The position numbers and the translations under genes are program-made. Below the pieces are notes generated by a model, which had not been told where the DNA came from, did not search any database, and was given only the letters and a program-made list of their open reading frames with translations. From Pseudomonadota bacterium (GTDB lineage: Bacteria; Pseudomonadota; Gammaproteobacteria; Burkholderiales; Burkholderiaceae_C): a stretch of 64,000 bases of DNA. Positions 9,670-19,177 of the stretch are shown piece after piece; within the stretch, counting starts at the first letter, position 1, and the number at the start of each line of letters is the position of its first letter. The stretch is taken from assembly GCA_020161775.1 (NCBI GenBank), contig JAIUOW010000023.1, positions 1 to 64,000 on the forward strand. The letters are read 5' to 3'.

Positions 9670-10332
9670 GTGGCCACAGGGCACTTCCCGAACCCGTTGC
9701 CGCATGCCGACATTGTCACAAGCACGACGTACAAGAATTTTCGCGGCGTGCGCGGCGGACTGATCCTGTGCAATGCCCCTGTCCTGGCGCAGCGAATCGA
9801 CGCCGCTGTCTGCCCCGGCCTGCAGGGAACGCCCAGCATGAACATGATCGCGGCCAAGGCCGTTGCGTTCAAGGAGGCGCTGCAGCCTGAGTTCGCCCAT
9901 TACAGTGAGCAAGTGTTGCGCAACGTGCGGGCACTGGGTGCCGCGCTTGCGCAACGCGGCATCCCAATGCTCACTGGCGGTACAGATGTTCCATTCCTGA
10001 TAGCCGACCTTCGGCCGCTCGGCATCGACGCCGATCCGCTGGTCCGCGCGCTCGACGCATTGAATGTCGGCTGCAACGCTGCCCCAGTCCCCGGGGACAT
10101 TGACTTTGCAAAGGCGCGAGGATTGCGTCTGGGCGCATCCTCGCTGACGACCAGGGGCATGGGCGAAGACGAGTTCGTGGAGATTGCCGGGGTCATTGCC
10201 GATGTTGCCCATGCGATCGCACAGGGGGGCATGCCGACCGCAGGCGCGGCGGACGCAATTCGCGCCTTGAGCCGCCGTTTTTTTGCCCTTTTTTGTAACT
10301 GGCCTAGGCGTCACCGCGATGTCATTGTTTAA
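9670..10332 (+). pseudogene. glyA: 3' fragment of serine hydroxymethyltransferase (5' half missing)
   Basis: The frame encodes the C-terminal ~220 residues of an SHMT (normal length about 415-430). It begins at HFPNPLPHADIV, followed by the PLP-lysine segment TSTTYKNFRG (usually TTTTHKTLRG), GLQGTPSMNMIAAKAVAF and GGTDVPFLIADLRP. The substrate and PLP residues of the N-terminal half are absent, and the sequence upstream of ~9665 belongs to the oppositely oriented oxygenase. The His-to-Tyr change before the PLP lysine and the odd tail (FALFCNWPRRHRD) suggest a divergent copy under relaxed selection. A functional glyA must be elsewhere. Confidence 0.75.
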
Positions 10333-10363
10333 TGCCACAGTCGATCAGATTCAGGCGTGAATA

Positions 10364-10393
10364 TTGCACTAGTTTCGTAAGGGTTAGTATTTA
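10364..10393 (+). promoter_or_regulatory. Candidate sigma-70 promoter for the T6SS operon
   Basis: A TTGCAC -35 and a TATTTA -10 separated by 18 bases lie about 110 bases before tssB, in the only sizeable gap upstream of the T6SS genes. A good Shine-Dalgarno (GAGGGG) precedes the tssB ATG. The promoter is proposed from sequence alone. Confidence 0.4.
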
Positions 10394-10500
10394 GAAACAA
10401 GCCCTGAAAGGTTCATAGAATGAATTTCACGCCTGTGACTGTTCTACGCAACAGCTCAATCTGAACCACCACTTTCGTAACAATTCTAGAGGGGAAAACC

Positions 10501-11031
10501 ATGGCAGACAGTCTGCAAAAATGGGTTGGCCGCAACAGGCCGCCGCGCGTCCAGATCACGTATGACGTCGAAATCGGCGATGCGGTCGAGAAAAAGGAGC
10601 TGCCCATGGTGGTCGGCCTGCTGGCCGATCTGTCGGGCCAACCGGCAACCCCCCTGCCCAAGCTCAAGGACCGTCGCCTGGTCGAGATCGACCGCGACAA
10701 CTTCAATGAAATCATGGGCAAGATCAGCCCCCGCCTGGACCTGTCGGTGCCCGACACCATGAAAGGCGAGGGCAACCTCAAGATCGAACTCAATTTCAAG
10801 GAGTTCGACGATTTCCATCCCGAAGCCATCGTCAAGCAGGTCCCGCGCCTGGCCAAGCTGCTTGAAGCGCGCCAGCAACTGCGCGACCTGCTGGCCAAGC
10901 TCGACGGCAATGACGAACTGGACAGCCTGCTCGAAAACATCGTTGCCAACACCGAGGACCTGAAGAAGGTCCAGTCGGAAGCCAATGCCGGCGCAGAAGC
11001 GCCTGCAGACGAATCGGCCCCGGCGGCCTGA
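10501..11031 (+). CDS. tssB: T6SS contractile sheath small subunit TssB (VipA)
   Basis: TssB pairs with TssC to build the cytoplasmic contractile sheath around the Hcp tube. The 176-residue length is typical. The N-terminus MADSLQKWVGRNRPPRVQI and the following ELPMVVGLLADLSG segment are family hallmarks. The acidic/alanine-rich tail (EANAGAEAPADESAPAA) is variable. GAGGGG lies 7 bases before the ATG. It is the first gene of a plus-strand operon, with tssC 60 bases downstream. The gap contains an imperfect GGTGCACC/GGTGCGCC hairpin. Confidence 0.95.
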   Translation: MADSLQKWVGRNRPPRVQITYDVEIGDAVEKKELPMVVGLLADLSGQPATPLPKLKDRRLVEIDRDNFNEIMGKISPRLDLSVPDTMKGEGNLKIELNFKEFDDFHPEAIVKQVPRLAKLLEARQQLRDLLAKLDGNDELDSLLENIVANTEDLKKVQSEANAGAEAPADESAPAA

Positions 11032-11091
11032 TCAAACCATTCTGGTGCACCCTTTTCGGTGCGCCGCAACAATTTGGAACGGTGAAACAAA

Positions 11092-12582
11092 ATGGCAGAA
11101 ACCCAAGCAAGCGCTGAAGGCGGCGCAGCAACCGCAACCGCAGACATGACTCTTCTGGACAAGATCGTCCACGAAGGCAATATGGCGGTCGAACCGTCGC
11201 AAGGCCCCTACGCCAAGAAGCTGATCGGGCAATTTGCATCGCAGATCCTGGACGAGGGCATGAAGGCCGCGCCGGACAAGGGCGTCGTGGCCATGATCAA
11301 CGAGCGCGTCGCGGAAATCGACAAGCTGCTCACGGACCAGCTCAACGCGATCATGCATGACGCCAAGTTCCAGGCGCTTGAGGCGTCCTGGCGCGGCCTG
11401 CACGACATGGTGTATGGCACGGAAACCAGCTCGCGCCTGAAGCTGCGCCTGCTCAACGTCACCAAGAAAGAACTGCTCAAGGACCTGGAGTCCGCCGTCG
11501 ATCACGACATGAGCGTTCTGTTCAAGAAGATCTACGAAGAGGAATACGGCACCTTCGGCGGCCATCCCTATTCGCTGCTGATCGGTGACTACACCTTTGG
11601 CCGCCATCCGCAGGACATGGCCCTGCTGGAGCGCATCTCCAAGGTGGCCGCCGCCGCGCATGCGCCGTTCATCGCGGCTGCGTCGCCCGCGCTGTTCGAC
11701 ATGAAGTCGTTCACCGACCTGGGCGTTCCGCGCGACATGTCCAAGATCTTCGAAAGCGCCGAGCTGGCCACCTGGCGCAGCTTCCGCGAATCGGAAGACT
11801 CCCGCTACGTGTCGCTGGTGCTGCCCAGCTATGCCGCGCGCCTGCCGTATGGCGCCAAGACCATCCCCGTGGACAACTTCAATTTCGAAGAAGACGTGGA
11901 CGGCAAGGACCACTCCAAGTACCTGTGGGCCAACTCCTGCTACCAGCTGGGCCTGCGCATCACCGATGCGTTCGCCAAGTTCGGCTGGTCCACGGCGATC
12001 CGCGGCGTCGAAGGCGGTGGCAAGGTCGAGGGCATGACTGCCCACGCCTACAAGACGGATGAGGGCGACGTGGTGCTCAAGTGCCCCACCGAGGTCACCA
12101 TTACCGACCGCCGCGAAAAGGAACTCAACGACCTGGGCTTCATTGCCATCGTCAACTCCAAGGGTTCCAACTTCGCCGCCTTCTTTGGCGGCCAGACGGT
12201 CAACAAGCCCAAGCTGTACAACAAGGACGCGGCCAACGCCAACGCCCAGCTGTCGGCGCGCCTGCCGTACGTGCTGGCGGCTTCCCGCTTTGCCCACTAC
12301 ATCAAGGTCATCATGCGTGACAAGGTCGGCAGCTTCCAGACGCGCGGCGAGGTGGAAACCTACCTGAACAACTGGATTGCCGACTACGTGCTGATCAATG
12401 ACTCCGCGCCGCAGGCCACCAAGGCCCGCTTCCCGCTGGGGCAGGCGCGCGTGGACGTGACCGAGGTGCCCGGCAAGCCCGGCGCCTACCAGGCCACCTG
12501 TTTCCTGCGCCCGCATTTCCAGATGGAAGAACTGACGGCGTCCATCCGTCTGGTGGCTGAGCTGCCGCCGGCCGCCGCGTGA
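11092..12582 (+). CDS. tssC: T6SS contractile sheath large subunit TssC (VipB)
   Basis: TssC forms the sheath with TssB and carries the C-terminal region that ClpV recognises after contraction. The 496-residue length matches the family. Recognisable blocks include WRGLHDMVY, the HPYSLLIGDY segment, and the C-terminal ARVDVTEVPGKPGAYQATC followed by FLRPHFQMEELTASIRLV. The N-terminal ~20 residues are Ala/Thr-rich and variable. The start is taken at the ATG following GGAACGGTGAAACAAA. hcp follows after 33 bases with its own AGGAG. Confidence 0.95.
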   Translation: MAETQASAEGGAATATADMTLLDKIVHEGNMAVEPSQGPYAKKLIGQFASQILDEGMKAAPDKGVVAMINERVAEIDKLLTDQLNAIMHDAKFQALEASWRGLHDMVYGTETSSRLKLRLLNVTKKELLKDLESAVDHDMSVLFKKIYEEEYGTFGGHPYSLLIGDYTFGRHPQDMALLERISKVAAAAHAPFIAAASPALFDMKSFTDLGVPRDMSKIFESAELATWRSFRESEDSRYVSLVLPSYAARLPYGAKTIPVDNFNFEEDVDGKDHSKYLWANSCYQLGLRITDAFAKFGWSTAIRGVEGGGKVEGMTAHAYKTDEGDVVLKCPTEVTITDRREKELNDLGFIAIVNSKGSNFAAFFGGQTVNKPKLYNKDAANANAQLSARLPYVLAASRFAHYIKVIMRDKVGSFQTRGEVETYLNNWIADYVLINDSAPQATKARFPLGQARVDVTEVPGKPGAYQATCFLRPHFQMEELTASIRLVAELPPAAA

Positions 12583-12615
12583 TACCTGCCACTTTCAATA
12601 TTCCAGGAGTAAACA

Positions 12616-13095
12616 ATGGACGTCATCATTCTCGACATCAAAGACATCAAGGGCAATTGCACCATTGATGGCTACGCCGACAAAATCATCCTGAATTCGT
12701 ACAGCCACAGTGTGGCCTTGCCCATGAGCATGGACGTGGCCAACACCGAGCGTACGGCAGGCAAGCCGATGTTCTCCGAGATGAACTTCTCGAAGATGAC
12801 CGACCAGTCCACGCCGGCCCTGTACGCCGCGTGCACGGAAGGCAAGAAGCTGGGCGATGCCACGCTGCACATCGGTCGCAACGAGGGCGGCAAGTTCATG
12901 TCGCTCATGAAGTACGTGATGACCAACGCCATGGTGTCCAACATCAACACCTCTGGCGGTGGCGGCATCCCGTCCGATTCGTTCTCGCTGAACTTCACCA
13001 AGATCACGTCCGAGTTCACCCAGCAGAACCCCGACTCGACCAAGAAGGGTACGGCAACGTTCGGTTGGGATCTCACGACCAACAAGGCGGCCTGA
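12616..13095 (+). CDS. hcp: T6SS tube protein Hcp (TssD)
   Basis: Hcp hexamers stack into the inner tube and carry small effectors. The protein has 159 residues, the usual single-domain Hcp length, with no C-terminal effector extension. The N-terminus DVIILDIKDIKGNC and the SLNFTKITSEFTQQNPD segment are typical of the Hcp1 family. The AGGAG site is strong. A stem-loop immediately downstream (13127-13151) may raise hcp transcript abundance relative to the structural genes that follow, which would suit a protein needed in large amounts. Confidence 0.95.
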   Translation: MDVIILDIKDIKGNCTIDGYADKIILNSYSHSVALPMSMDVANTERTAGKPMFSEMNFSKMTDQSTPALYAACTEGKKLGDATLHIGRNEGGKFMSLMKYVMTNAMVSNINTSGGGGIPSDSFSLNFTKITSEFTQQNPDSTKKGTATFGWDLTTNKAA

Positions 13096-13126
13096 GCATC
13101 GCGGACTACTCCGTCACTCGTCCCTG

Positions 13127-13151
13127 GCCCCTTCATTTTCATGAAAGGGGC
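13127..13151 (+). terminator. Stem-loop between hcp and tssE, possible attenuator
   Basis: The inverted repeat GCCCCTTCAT...ATGAAAGGGGC (one bulged base, TTTC loop) directly follows hcp. There is no T-run, so it is more likely a 3'-end stabiliser or partial attenuator than a full terminator. tssE starts 7 bases later. Confidence 0.5.
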
Positions 13152-13157
13152 TAGAAG

Positions 13158-13604
13158 ATGTCGGAGCTTGTCCGAGGGTCATCCGTCCCGCTGTTTGACC
13201 GGCTGGCTACCCAGGAAGCCACAGGCAAGGATGCCTCGTGGTTGTTGCTGCCCGAACAACTCCAGACATCGATAGCCAGGGAGTTGTCACGGCTGTTCAA
13301 CACGCGCAGCCGCCTGCCACCCTCGGAGTTTCACCAGAACTCCGGCACGGTCATTGACTATGGCGTGCCGGACTTTTCGGCGCTTTACGCGCGCCGCGGC
13401 GACGACGTGGCCGTGCTCGAATCCGCGCTGGCCCAGGCCGTGACGCTGTTCGAGCCGCGGCTGTCCAACGTGACCGTCAAGGTCCAGGGCATGGCCCAGC
13501 GGGCCGATGCCGCGGCGGTCACGGTCGGTGGCGATGTCATGATCGGGCTGAAAGCCCAGCGTGTGAGTTTCGAGCTGGAAATGAACCCTTCGGACACGGT
13601 GTGA
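13158..13604 (+). CDS. tssE: T6SS baseplate protein TssE (gp25-like)
   Basis: TssE is the gp25-like wedge component of the T6SS baseplate and nucleates sheath assembly. The 148-residue protein has the family's LSRLFNTRSR segment, a DYGVPDFS motif and an EPRL element near residue 110. It lies between hcp and tssF in the common TssE-F-G order, 15 bases before the GTG start of tssF. Confidence 0.9.
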   Translation: MSELVRGSSVPLFDRLATQEATGKDASWLLLPEQLQTSIARELSRLFNTRSRLPPSEFHQNSGTVIDYGVPDFSALYARRGDDVAVLESALAQAVTLFEPRLSNVTVKVQGMAQRADAAAVTVGGDVMIGLKAQRVSFELEMNPSDTV

Positions 13605-13618
13605 AAGCGGCATGACCG

Positions 13619-15382
13619 GTGGCTGAAATCCTTCACAACGACCTGTTGCAGTACTACAAGCGCGAGCTGTCCTATTTGCGGGGACAGGGCGCGGACTTCG
13701 CACGCCGCTACCCCAAGGTGGCTTCGCGGCTCGCATTGCATGGCTCGGAGTCGATTGACCCGCACACCGAACGGCTGGTGGAGGCGGTGGCTTTCCTGGC
13801 CGCGCGGGTGCACCGCGACCTGGACCGTGAGTTTCCCCAGATTGCCGCTGCGCTGCTGGACAACCTGTGCCCGTCGCTGATCCAGCCGGTCCCGTCCATG
13901 ACCGTGGCGCAGTTCGCGCTGGACCCTTCCCAGGGCAAGGTCACGGCGGGTTACCGGGTGCCACGCCACACCATCCTGTACGCGTCCACCTCTGGCGGTG
14001 ACCAATGCCGCTTCCGCACGGCGTGGGACACCACGTTGTGGCCGGTGTCGGTGGTAGCTGCCAACCTTCCGGGTGATTCCACGCTGCGCCTTACGCTCGA
14101 ATGTGAACCAGGCGCCGATTTTTCCGAGCTGGAAATCGATTCATTGCGCCTGCATGTGCACGGTGACTGGATGGCGGCCATGCCGCTGTATGACCTGCTG
14201 GTGTCCGGTGTTGCCAACGTCACCACGCAGGGCGCCGACGGCGTGCGCCACACGCTGGGCAGCGGCGCCTGGCGCGAGGTGGGCTATGCCGATGACGAAG
14301 AGGTGTTGCCCCTGCCCGGCCACGCCCAGCCCGCTTACGGCATGATGCAGGAATATTTTGCCTTCCCGCGCAAGTTCCATTTCTTTGAACTGAACCGCCT
14401 GCGTGGGCGCCTGGGGCAGGGCACGCGCTGCGATCTCACCTTGACGCTGGACCGGCCGCAGCGCGGGCTGCGCACCGTCAGTGCCGACAACTTCCGCCTG
14501 GGCTGTGTGCCCGCGGTCAACCTGTTCCCGCGCACCAGCGAGCCCATCGTCATCGACCACCGGCACTACGAGTACCTGCTGTCGGCTGACCGCCAGCGCG
14601 GTGCCACGACCGAAGTGCACTCCATTGTCTCGGTCACCGCGTCGGACCCCAACGCGGACCGCCCCGTCATCGTGCCCAGCTTTGCGGCCATGGGCCCCAA
14701 CCGGGACGGGGGCGACACCACGTTCTGGGCCTCGCGGCGTGAACAGAGCCTGCGCGAAAACATTTCCGGCAGCGATGTCTTCCTGACTTTCGTGGACCAG
14801 GCCAACGCACTGAAGCCACCCAGCGAGCCCGTGGTCTATGCCAACCTGCTGTGCACCAACCGCCGCCTGGCCGAGCAGGTGCCGGTGGGCGCGCGCATGG
14901 TGGTGGAAGGCGTGTCGCAAAGCATCCAGGTCAGCTGCCTGTACGAGCCCACCAGCCAGCGCGATCCGCCGCTGGGCAGCGAGACCTTGTGGCGCCTGGT
15001 GTCGTTGCTGACGTTGAACCACCAGTCGCTGGTCAGCGGCACCACGGGCACGGACCAGTTGCGCGAAATGCTCATGCTGTTCGCCTCCGACAGCATGCGT
15101 GACCATGAGCAGATCCGCGGCATCCGCGGGCTGGAGGCGCGCAGCATCACCGCCCGCATCGGGCAGGACGCCTGGCGCGGCTATTGCCGCGGCACCGAGG
15201 TGGTGCTTGATTACGACGAGGAAGCCTTCGTTGGCGGCTCACCGCTGCTGATGTCTGCCGTGCTGGCCCGTTTTTTTGCGATGTACACCTCGGTCAATTC
15301 GTTTGTCCGGCTGGCCGTGCGCCGCGGTGATGAGGTATGGAAGCAATGGGAACCGATGAGCGGCCGCCAGCAGGTACTCTGA
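13619..15382 (+). CDS. tssF: T6SS baseplate protein TssF (VasA)
   Basis: TssF, with TssG, TssE and TssK, forms the baseplate wedge. The 587-residue product begins VAEILHNDLLQYYKRELSYL and continues to FARRYPKVASRL, both classical TssF N-terminal signatures. The C-terminal LARFFAMYTSVNSFVRL is also typical. The start is GTG at 13619, the only codon giving the conserved N-terminus. The end overlaps tssG by 46 bases, indicating translational coupling. Confidence 0.95.
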   Translation: MAEILHNDLLQYYKRELSYLRGQGADFARRYPKVASRLALHGSESIDPHTERLVEAVAFLAARVHRDLDREFPQIAAALLDNLCPSLIQPVPSMTVAQFALDPSQGKVTAGYRVPRHTILYASTSGGDQCRFRTAWDTTLWPVSVVAANLPGDSTLRLTLECEPGADFSELEIDSLRLHVHGDWMAAMPLYDLLVSGVANVTTQGADGVRHTLGSGAWREVGYADDEEVLPLPGHAQPAYGMMQEYFAFPRKFHFFELNRLRGRLGQGTRCDLTLTLDRPQRGLRTVSADNFRLGCVPAVNLFPRTSEPIVIDHRHYEYLLSADRQRGATTEVHSIVSVTASDPNADRPVIVPSFAAMGPNRDGGDTTFWASRREQSLRENISGSDVFLTFVDQANALKPPSEPVVYANLLCTNRRLAEQVPVGARMVVEGVSQSIQVSCLYEPTSQRDPPLGSETLWRLVSLLTLNHQSLVSGTTGTDQLREMLMLFASDSMRDHEQIRGIRGLEARSITARIGQDAWRGYCRGTEVVLDYDEEAFVGGSPLLMSAVLARFFAMYTSVNSFVRLAVRRGDEVWKQWEPMSGRQQVL

Positions 15383-16452
15383 CGGCGCGGCTGGGAAGCC
15401 GCCCGCACGGGTTCAACCTGTTCCAGGCCATCAGCCTGCTGGAGCGGGCCGCGCCCCACATGCCCGCTGTCGGCGAGGGCCACGGCGAGCCCGAGGCCGT
15501 GCGCCTGAACGCCGTGGTGTCGCTGGGTTTCCAGGCCAGCGACGTCAGCGCGGTGAAGCCCGGCGCCGAGTCCGGCGAGGCCTACACCCTGCTGTCGCCC
15601 GTGATGTCACTGGCCGGCGCCCAGGGCCCGCTGCCGCTGCCATTCACTGAAATGGTGCTGGAGCGCAAGGCCGCGCGCGACCACGCCACCGCCGATTTCC
15701 TGGACATCTTCAATCACCGCTTCCTGGCGTTCCTGTACCGCAGCCGCAAGAAGCACCACATGGGCCTGAACTGGCGCGACCCGCAGGACTCCGCGCTGGC
15801 TGGCAGCCTGGACGCGCTGAGCTCGCTGGGCCTGCGCGCGGGGGTGCACGGCCCGGGTGGCGTGACGCCGTGGCTGCGCCATGCGGGCTTGCTGGGCGGC
15901 GCGCCGCGCTCCATGACCGGGCTGCTGGCCTTGCTGGGTGACCGCCTGGGCCTGCGCGTGCGCGGCTCGCAGTTTCGCGGCGAATGGCGTGAGCTGGAGC
16001 CCGCCGACCTGTCACGCCTGGGCGCCACCGGCGCCGCCGCGCCCCGGCTGGGGCAAACGGCCGTGCTGGGCCGGCGTGCCTGGTACCAGGGCGCGGGCAT
16101 CATCGTGGAATTCAGCCACCTCGCGCTGGCACGGCTGCGCAAGCTGCAGCCCGGCGGTGAAGAGCACGAGCTGCTCAAGTGGCTGATCGATCGTTACGTG
16201 CAGCAGGAAATGGGCGTCACGCTGGTGCTGGGCGTGGACGCAGCCCAGGTCAAGCCGCTGCAGCTGGCGTGGCCACGCGCGGGCGCTACCGCCGCCCCCG
16301 CAGGCACCACCACCGCCAGCGCGCAACCGCCCCGGCTGGGATGGACGACCTGGCTGGCCGGTGGCCGATCAGGCGCCCACGCACGTCACCTGCCCCCTGT
16401 ACGCCTGCGCCTGGGCGCCTTGCAGCCCAGCCACTCCACCCACGGATACTGA
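15337..16452 (+). CDS. tssG: T6SS baseplate protein TssG (VasB)
   Basis: TssG partners TssF in the baseplate. The 371-residue protein has the conserved FNLFQAISLLER near the N-terminus, GPLPLPFTEMVLER, and a DIFNHRFLAFLYR block, all diagnostic. The C-terminus carries the usual LGWTTWL followed by a tail of ~35 residues rich in Arg, Gly and His. Translation starts inside tssF; ATG-15337 gives a short lead before the conserved region, and an ATG four codons on (15346) is also possible. Confidence 0.9.
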   Translation: MEAMGTDERPPAGTLTARLGSRPHGFNLFQAISLLERAAPHMPAVGEGHGEPEAVRLNAVVSLGFQASDVSAVKPGAESGEAYTLLSPVMSLAGAQGPLPLPFTEMVLERKAARDHATADFLDIFNHRFLAFLYRSRKKHHMGLNWRDPQDSALAGSLDALSSLGLRAGVHGPGGVTPWLRHAGLLGGAPRSMTGLLALLGDRLGLRVRGSQFRGEWRELEPADLSRLGATGAAAPRLGQTAVLGRRAWYQGAGIIVEFSHLALARLRKLQPGGEEHELLKWLIDRYVQQEMGVTLVLGVDAAQVKPLQLAWPRAGATAAPAGTTTASAQPPRLGWTTWLAGGRSGAHARHLPPVRLRLGALQPSHSTHGY

Positions 16453-16457
16453 CACCC

Positions 16458-19163
16458 ATGGACATCGACATCCGGACACTGCTAGGCAGGCTCAACCCCG
16501 AGTGCAAGCGCACGCTGAATCATGCAGCCGAGCTGTGCGTGCAGCAGACCCACTACAACGTGGATGTGGAGCACCTGCTGTTCAAGCTGCTCGAAGGGCC
16601 TGCGCCTGACGTCGGTCTGATCCTCGCGCAGTTTGACCTGAAGGCCGACGCGCTGCAGGCGCAGCTGCAGCAGGCCATGGACCGCTTCAAGCGCGGCAAC
16701 AGCCGCACGCCGTCGTTCTCGCCCAACCTGGCGCCGCTGTTCCAGGAGGCCTGGCTGCTCAGCTCCATGCTGCTGGGTGAACAGCAGGTGCGCTCGGGCA
16801 CCATCCTGCTGGCCCTGCTGGAGGTGGACAGCCTGCGCGGGCTGCTGCTGGAGTCTGCACCCAGCCTGCTGCAGATTCCGCGCGAGACCTTGCGCAACGG
16901 CCTGGCCGACCTGCTGGCCACGTCGGCGGAAGACGCCGGTGGCGCGGCCCGCGCAGCCGGCCCCGCGCCAGCGCCGGCCGCCGCAGGGCAGCCCGGTGCC
17001 AGCGCAGACGCCCCGCGCCAGATGCCGACGATGCGCAAAGGCAGCGGCAACACGCCGTCGCTGGACCAGTACACCGTTGACATGACGCAGGCCGCGCGCG
17101 AGGGCAAGATCGACCCGATCCGCGGGCGCGACCCCGAAATCCGCCAGATCGTGGACGTGCTGCTGCGCCGCCGCCAGAACAACCCCATCCTCACCGGCGA
17201 GGCCGGCGTGGGCAAGACAGCCGTGGTGGAGGGCTTTGCCCAGCGCATCGTCGCGGGCGACGTACCGCCGTCACTGAAGAACGTGTCGCTGCGCGCGCTG
17301 GACCTGGGCCTGCTGCAGGCCGGCGCGGGCATGAAGGGCGAGTTTGAAAACCGTCTCAAGTCCGTGATCGCCGAGGTCAAGGCCTCGCCCACGCCCATCA
17401 TCCTGTTCATTGACGAGGCGCACCAGCTCATCGGCGCGGGTGGTGCAGAAGGCCAGGGCGACGCGGCCAACCTGCTGAAGCCGGCGCTGGCGCGCGGCGA
17501 GCTGCGTACCGTGGCCGCCACCACCTGGGCTGAATACAAGAAATACGTGGAACGCGACCCGGCGCTGGCGCGCCGCTTCCAGGTGGTGAAGGTGGAGGAG
17601 CCCAGCGAAGACATTGCCATCGACATGCTGCGCGGCATGGTCGCCACACTGCAAAAGCACCACGGCGTGGAGATCGTGGACGATGCCGTGCGCGACGCCG
17701 TCAAGCTGTCGCACCGCTACATCTCGGGCCGCCAATTGCCAGACAAGGCCATCAGCGTGCTGGATACCGCCTGCGCCCGCGTGGCCATTGGCCAGAGCGC
17801 GCTGCCGCTGGAGATCGAAGACATCACCCGCGACATCGGCAGCGCCGAAAACCAGCTGCGCATCCTGCGCCACGAAGCCGCCACCGGCAAGGACAACGCC
17901 GGCGCCATTGCCACGCTCACGGCCGAGCTGGAAGGCCTGCGCCAGAAGCACAAGCGCCTGTCCGACAAGCTGGGCGACGAAAAGAATGCCGTGGCCGAAA
18001 TCGTTGCCCTGCGCAAACGCATTTCCGACAGCGTGGACGCACAGACGTCCAGCGACGACGCCGACATGCTCAAGGCCAGCCTGCAGCGGCTGGAAAAAGG
18101 CCTGGAGGCCGTGCAGGACGACGAGCCCATGGTGCCCGTGTGCGTGGACTCCTCCGTGGTGGCGCAGGTCATCTCGGGCTGGACGGGCATCCCCGTGGGC
18201 CGCATGCTGGCCGACGAACTGCACACGGTGCTCAACCTCAAGGAAAAGCTGCGCGAGCGCGTGGTGGGCCAGGACCAGGCGCTGGACGCCATAGCCCGGC
18301 GCGTGCGCACCTTCCGCGCCGACCTGGACGACCCGGGCAAGCCGGTGGGCGTGTTCATGCTGGTGGGGCCGAGCGGCGTGGGCAAGACCGAAACAGCCTT
18401 TGCGCTGGCCGACCTGCTGTATGGCGGCGAACGCAACATGGTCACCGTCAACATGTCCGAGTTCCAGGAAGCGCACACGGTTTCCAGCCTCAAGGGCGCG
18501 CCACCCGGCTACGTGGGCTATGGGCGTGGCGGTGTGCTGACCGAAGCCGTGCGCCGCCGCCCTTACAGCGTGGTGCTGCTGGACGAAATGGAAAAGGCCC
18601 ACCCCGACGTGCTGGAGCTGTTCTTCCAGGTGTTCGACAAGGGCCAGATGGAAGACGGCGAAGGCGTGATGATCGACTTCAAGAACACGCTGATCCTGCT
18701 CACGTCCAACGCGGCGCAGGACGTGATCACCGACGCTTGCGAAGGCGGGCGACGGCCTGACCCGCAGCATCTGGTGGACCTGTTGCGCCCGGCGCTGCTC
18801 AAGCAGTTCTCGCCGGCCTTCCTGGGCCGGCTGGTGCTGGCGCCTTACTACCCGCTGGGCGACGGGCAGATCCAGTCCATCGTGAACCTCAAGCTGGGCA
18901 AGCTGGCCCAACGCTTTGCGCGCAACCACAAGGCCGAATTCACCTGGGACGACGCGGTGTCGCGCGCCATCACAGAGCGTTGCACCGAGGTGGACAGCGG
19001 CGCGCGCAACGTGGACCACATCCTCACGCAGTCGGTGCTGCCCGAGGTGTCGCGCCTGGTGCTGGAGCGCATCTCCATGGCCGACCCGTTTGGCAGCGTG
19101 CACATGGGCCTGGGCGCGGACGGCCAGTTCAGCTTCCGGTTCGGCCCGGTGCGCAAGGACTGA
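16458..19163 (+). CDS. tssH: T6SS sheath-recycling AAA+ ATPase ClpV (TssH)
   Basis: ClpV extracts and unfolds contracted TssB/TssC sheath in the cytoplasm. The 901-residue product has the double Clp-N repeat (about 1-150), an Ala/Pro/Gly-rich linker near 155-190, AAA+ module 1 with Walker A GEAGVGKT near 247 and Walker B LFIDEAH, a coiled-coil middle domain, and AAA+ module 2 with GPSGVGKT near 637 and VLLDEMEKAH. The frame is open upstream to 16179, but ATG-16458, just after tssG, gives the conserved start MDIDIRTLLGRLNPECKR. vgrG follows after 14 bases. Confidence 0.95.
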   Translation: MDIDIRTLLGRLNPECKRTLNHAAELCVQQTHYNVDVEHLLFKLLEGPAPDVGLILAQFDLKADALQAQLQQAMDRFKRGNSRTPSFSPNLAPLFQEAWLLSSMLLGEQQVRSGTILLALLEVDSLRGLLLESAPSLLQIPRETLRNGLADLLATSAEDAGGAARAAGPAPAPAAAGQPGASADAPRQMPTMRKGSGNTPSLDQYTVDMTQAAREGKIDPIRGRDPEIRQIVDVLLRRRQNNPILTGEAGVGKTAVVEGFAQRIVAGDVPPSLKNVSLRALDLGLLQAGAGMKGEFENRLKSVIAEVKASPTPIILFIDEAHQLIGAGGAEGQGDAANLLKPALARGELRTVAATTWAEYKKYVERDPALARRFQVVKVEEPSEDIAIDMLRGMVATLQKHHGVEIVDDAVRDAVKLSHRYISGRQLPDKAISVLDTACARVAIGQSALPLEIEDITRDIGSAENQLRILRHEAATGKDNAGAIATLTAELEGLRQKHKRLSDKLGDEKNAVAEIVALRKRISDSVDAQTSSDDADMLKASLQRLEKGLEAVQDDEPMVPVCVDSSVVAQVISGWTGIPVGRMLADELHTVLNLKEKLRERVVGQDQALDAIARRVRTFRADLDDPGKPVGVFMLVGPSGVGKTETAFALADLLYGGERNMVTVNMSEFQEAHTVSSLKGAPPGYVGYGRGGVLTEAVRRRPYSVVLLDEMEKAHPDVLELFFQVFDKGQMEDGEGVMIDFKNTLILLTSNAAQDVITDACEGGRRPDPQHLVDLLRPALLKQFSPAFLGRLVLAPYYPLGDGQIQSIVNLKLGKLAQRFARNHKAEFTWDDAVSRAITERCTEVDSGARNVDHILTQSVLPEVSRLVLERISMADPFGSVHMGLGADGQFSFRFGPVRKD

Positions 19164-19177
19164 ACGGGGCCACACAG

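Noticed and set aside
9656-10338. N-terminal ~220 residues of a 551-residue minus frame ahead of the Rieske oxygenase
   Set aside because: This part is antisense to the glyA fragment and has no similarity to Rieske enzymes; only 8683-9655 is genuine.
16179-16457. N-terminal extension of clpV
   Set aside because: The upstream frame overlaps tssG and lacks Clp-N features; the conserved start is at 16458.
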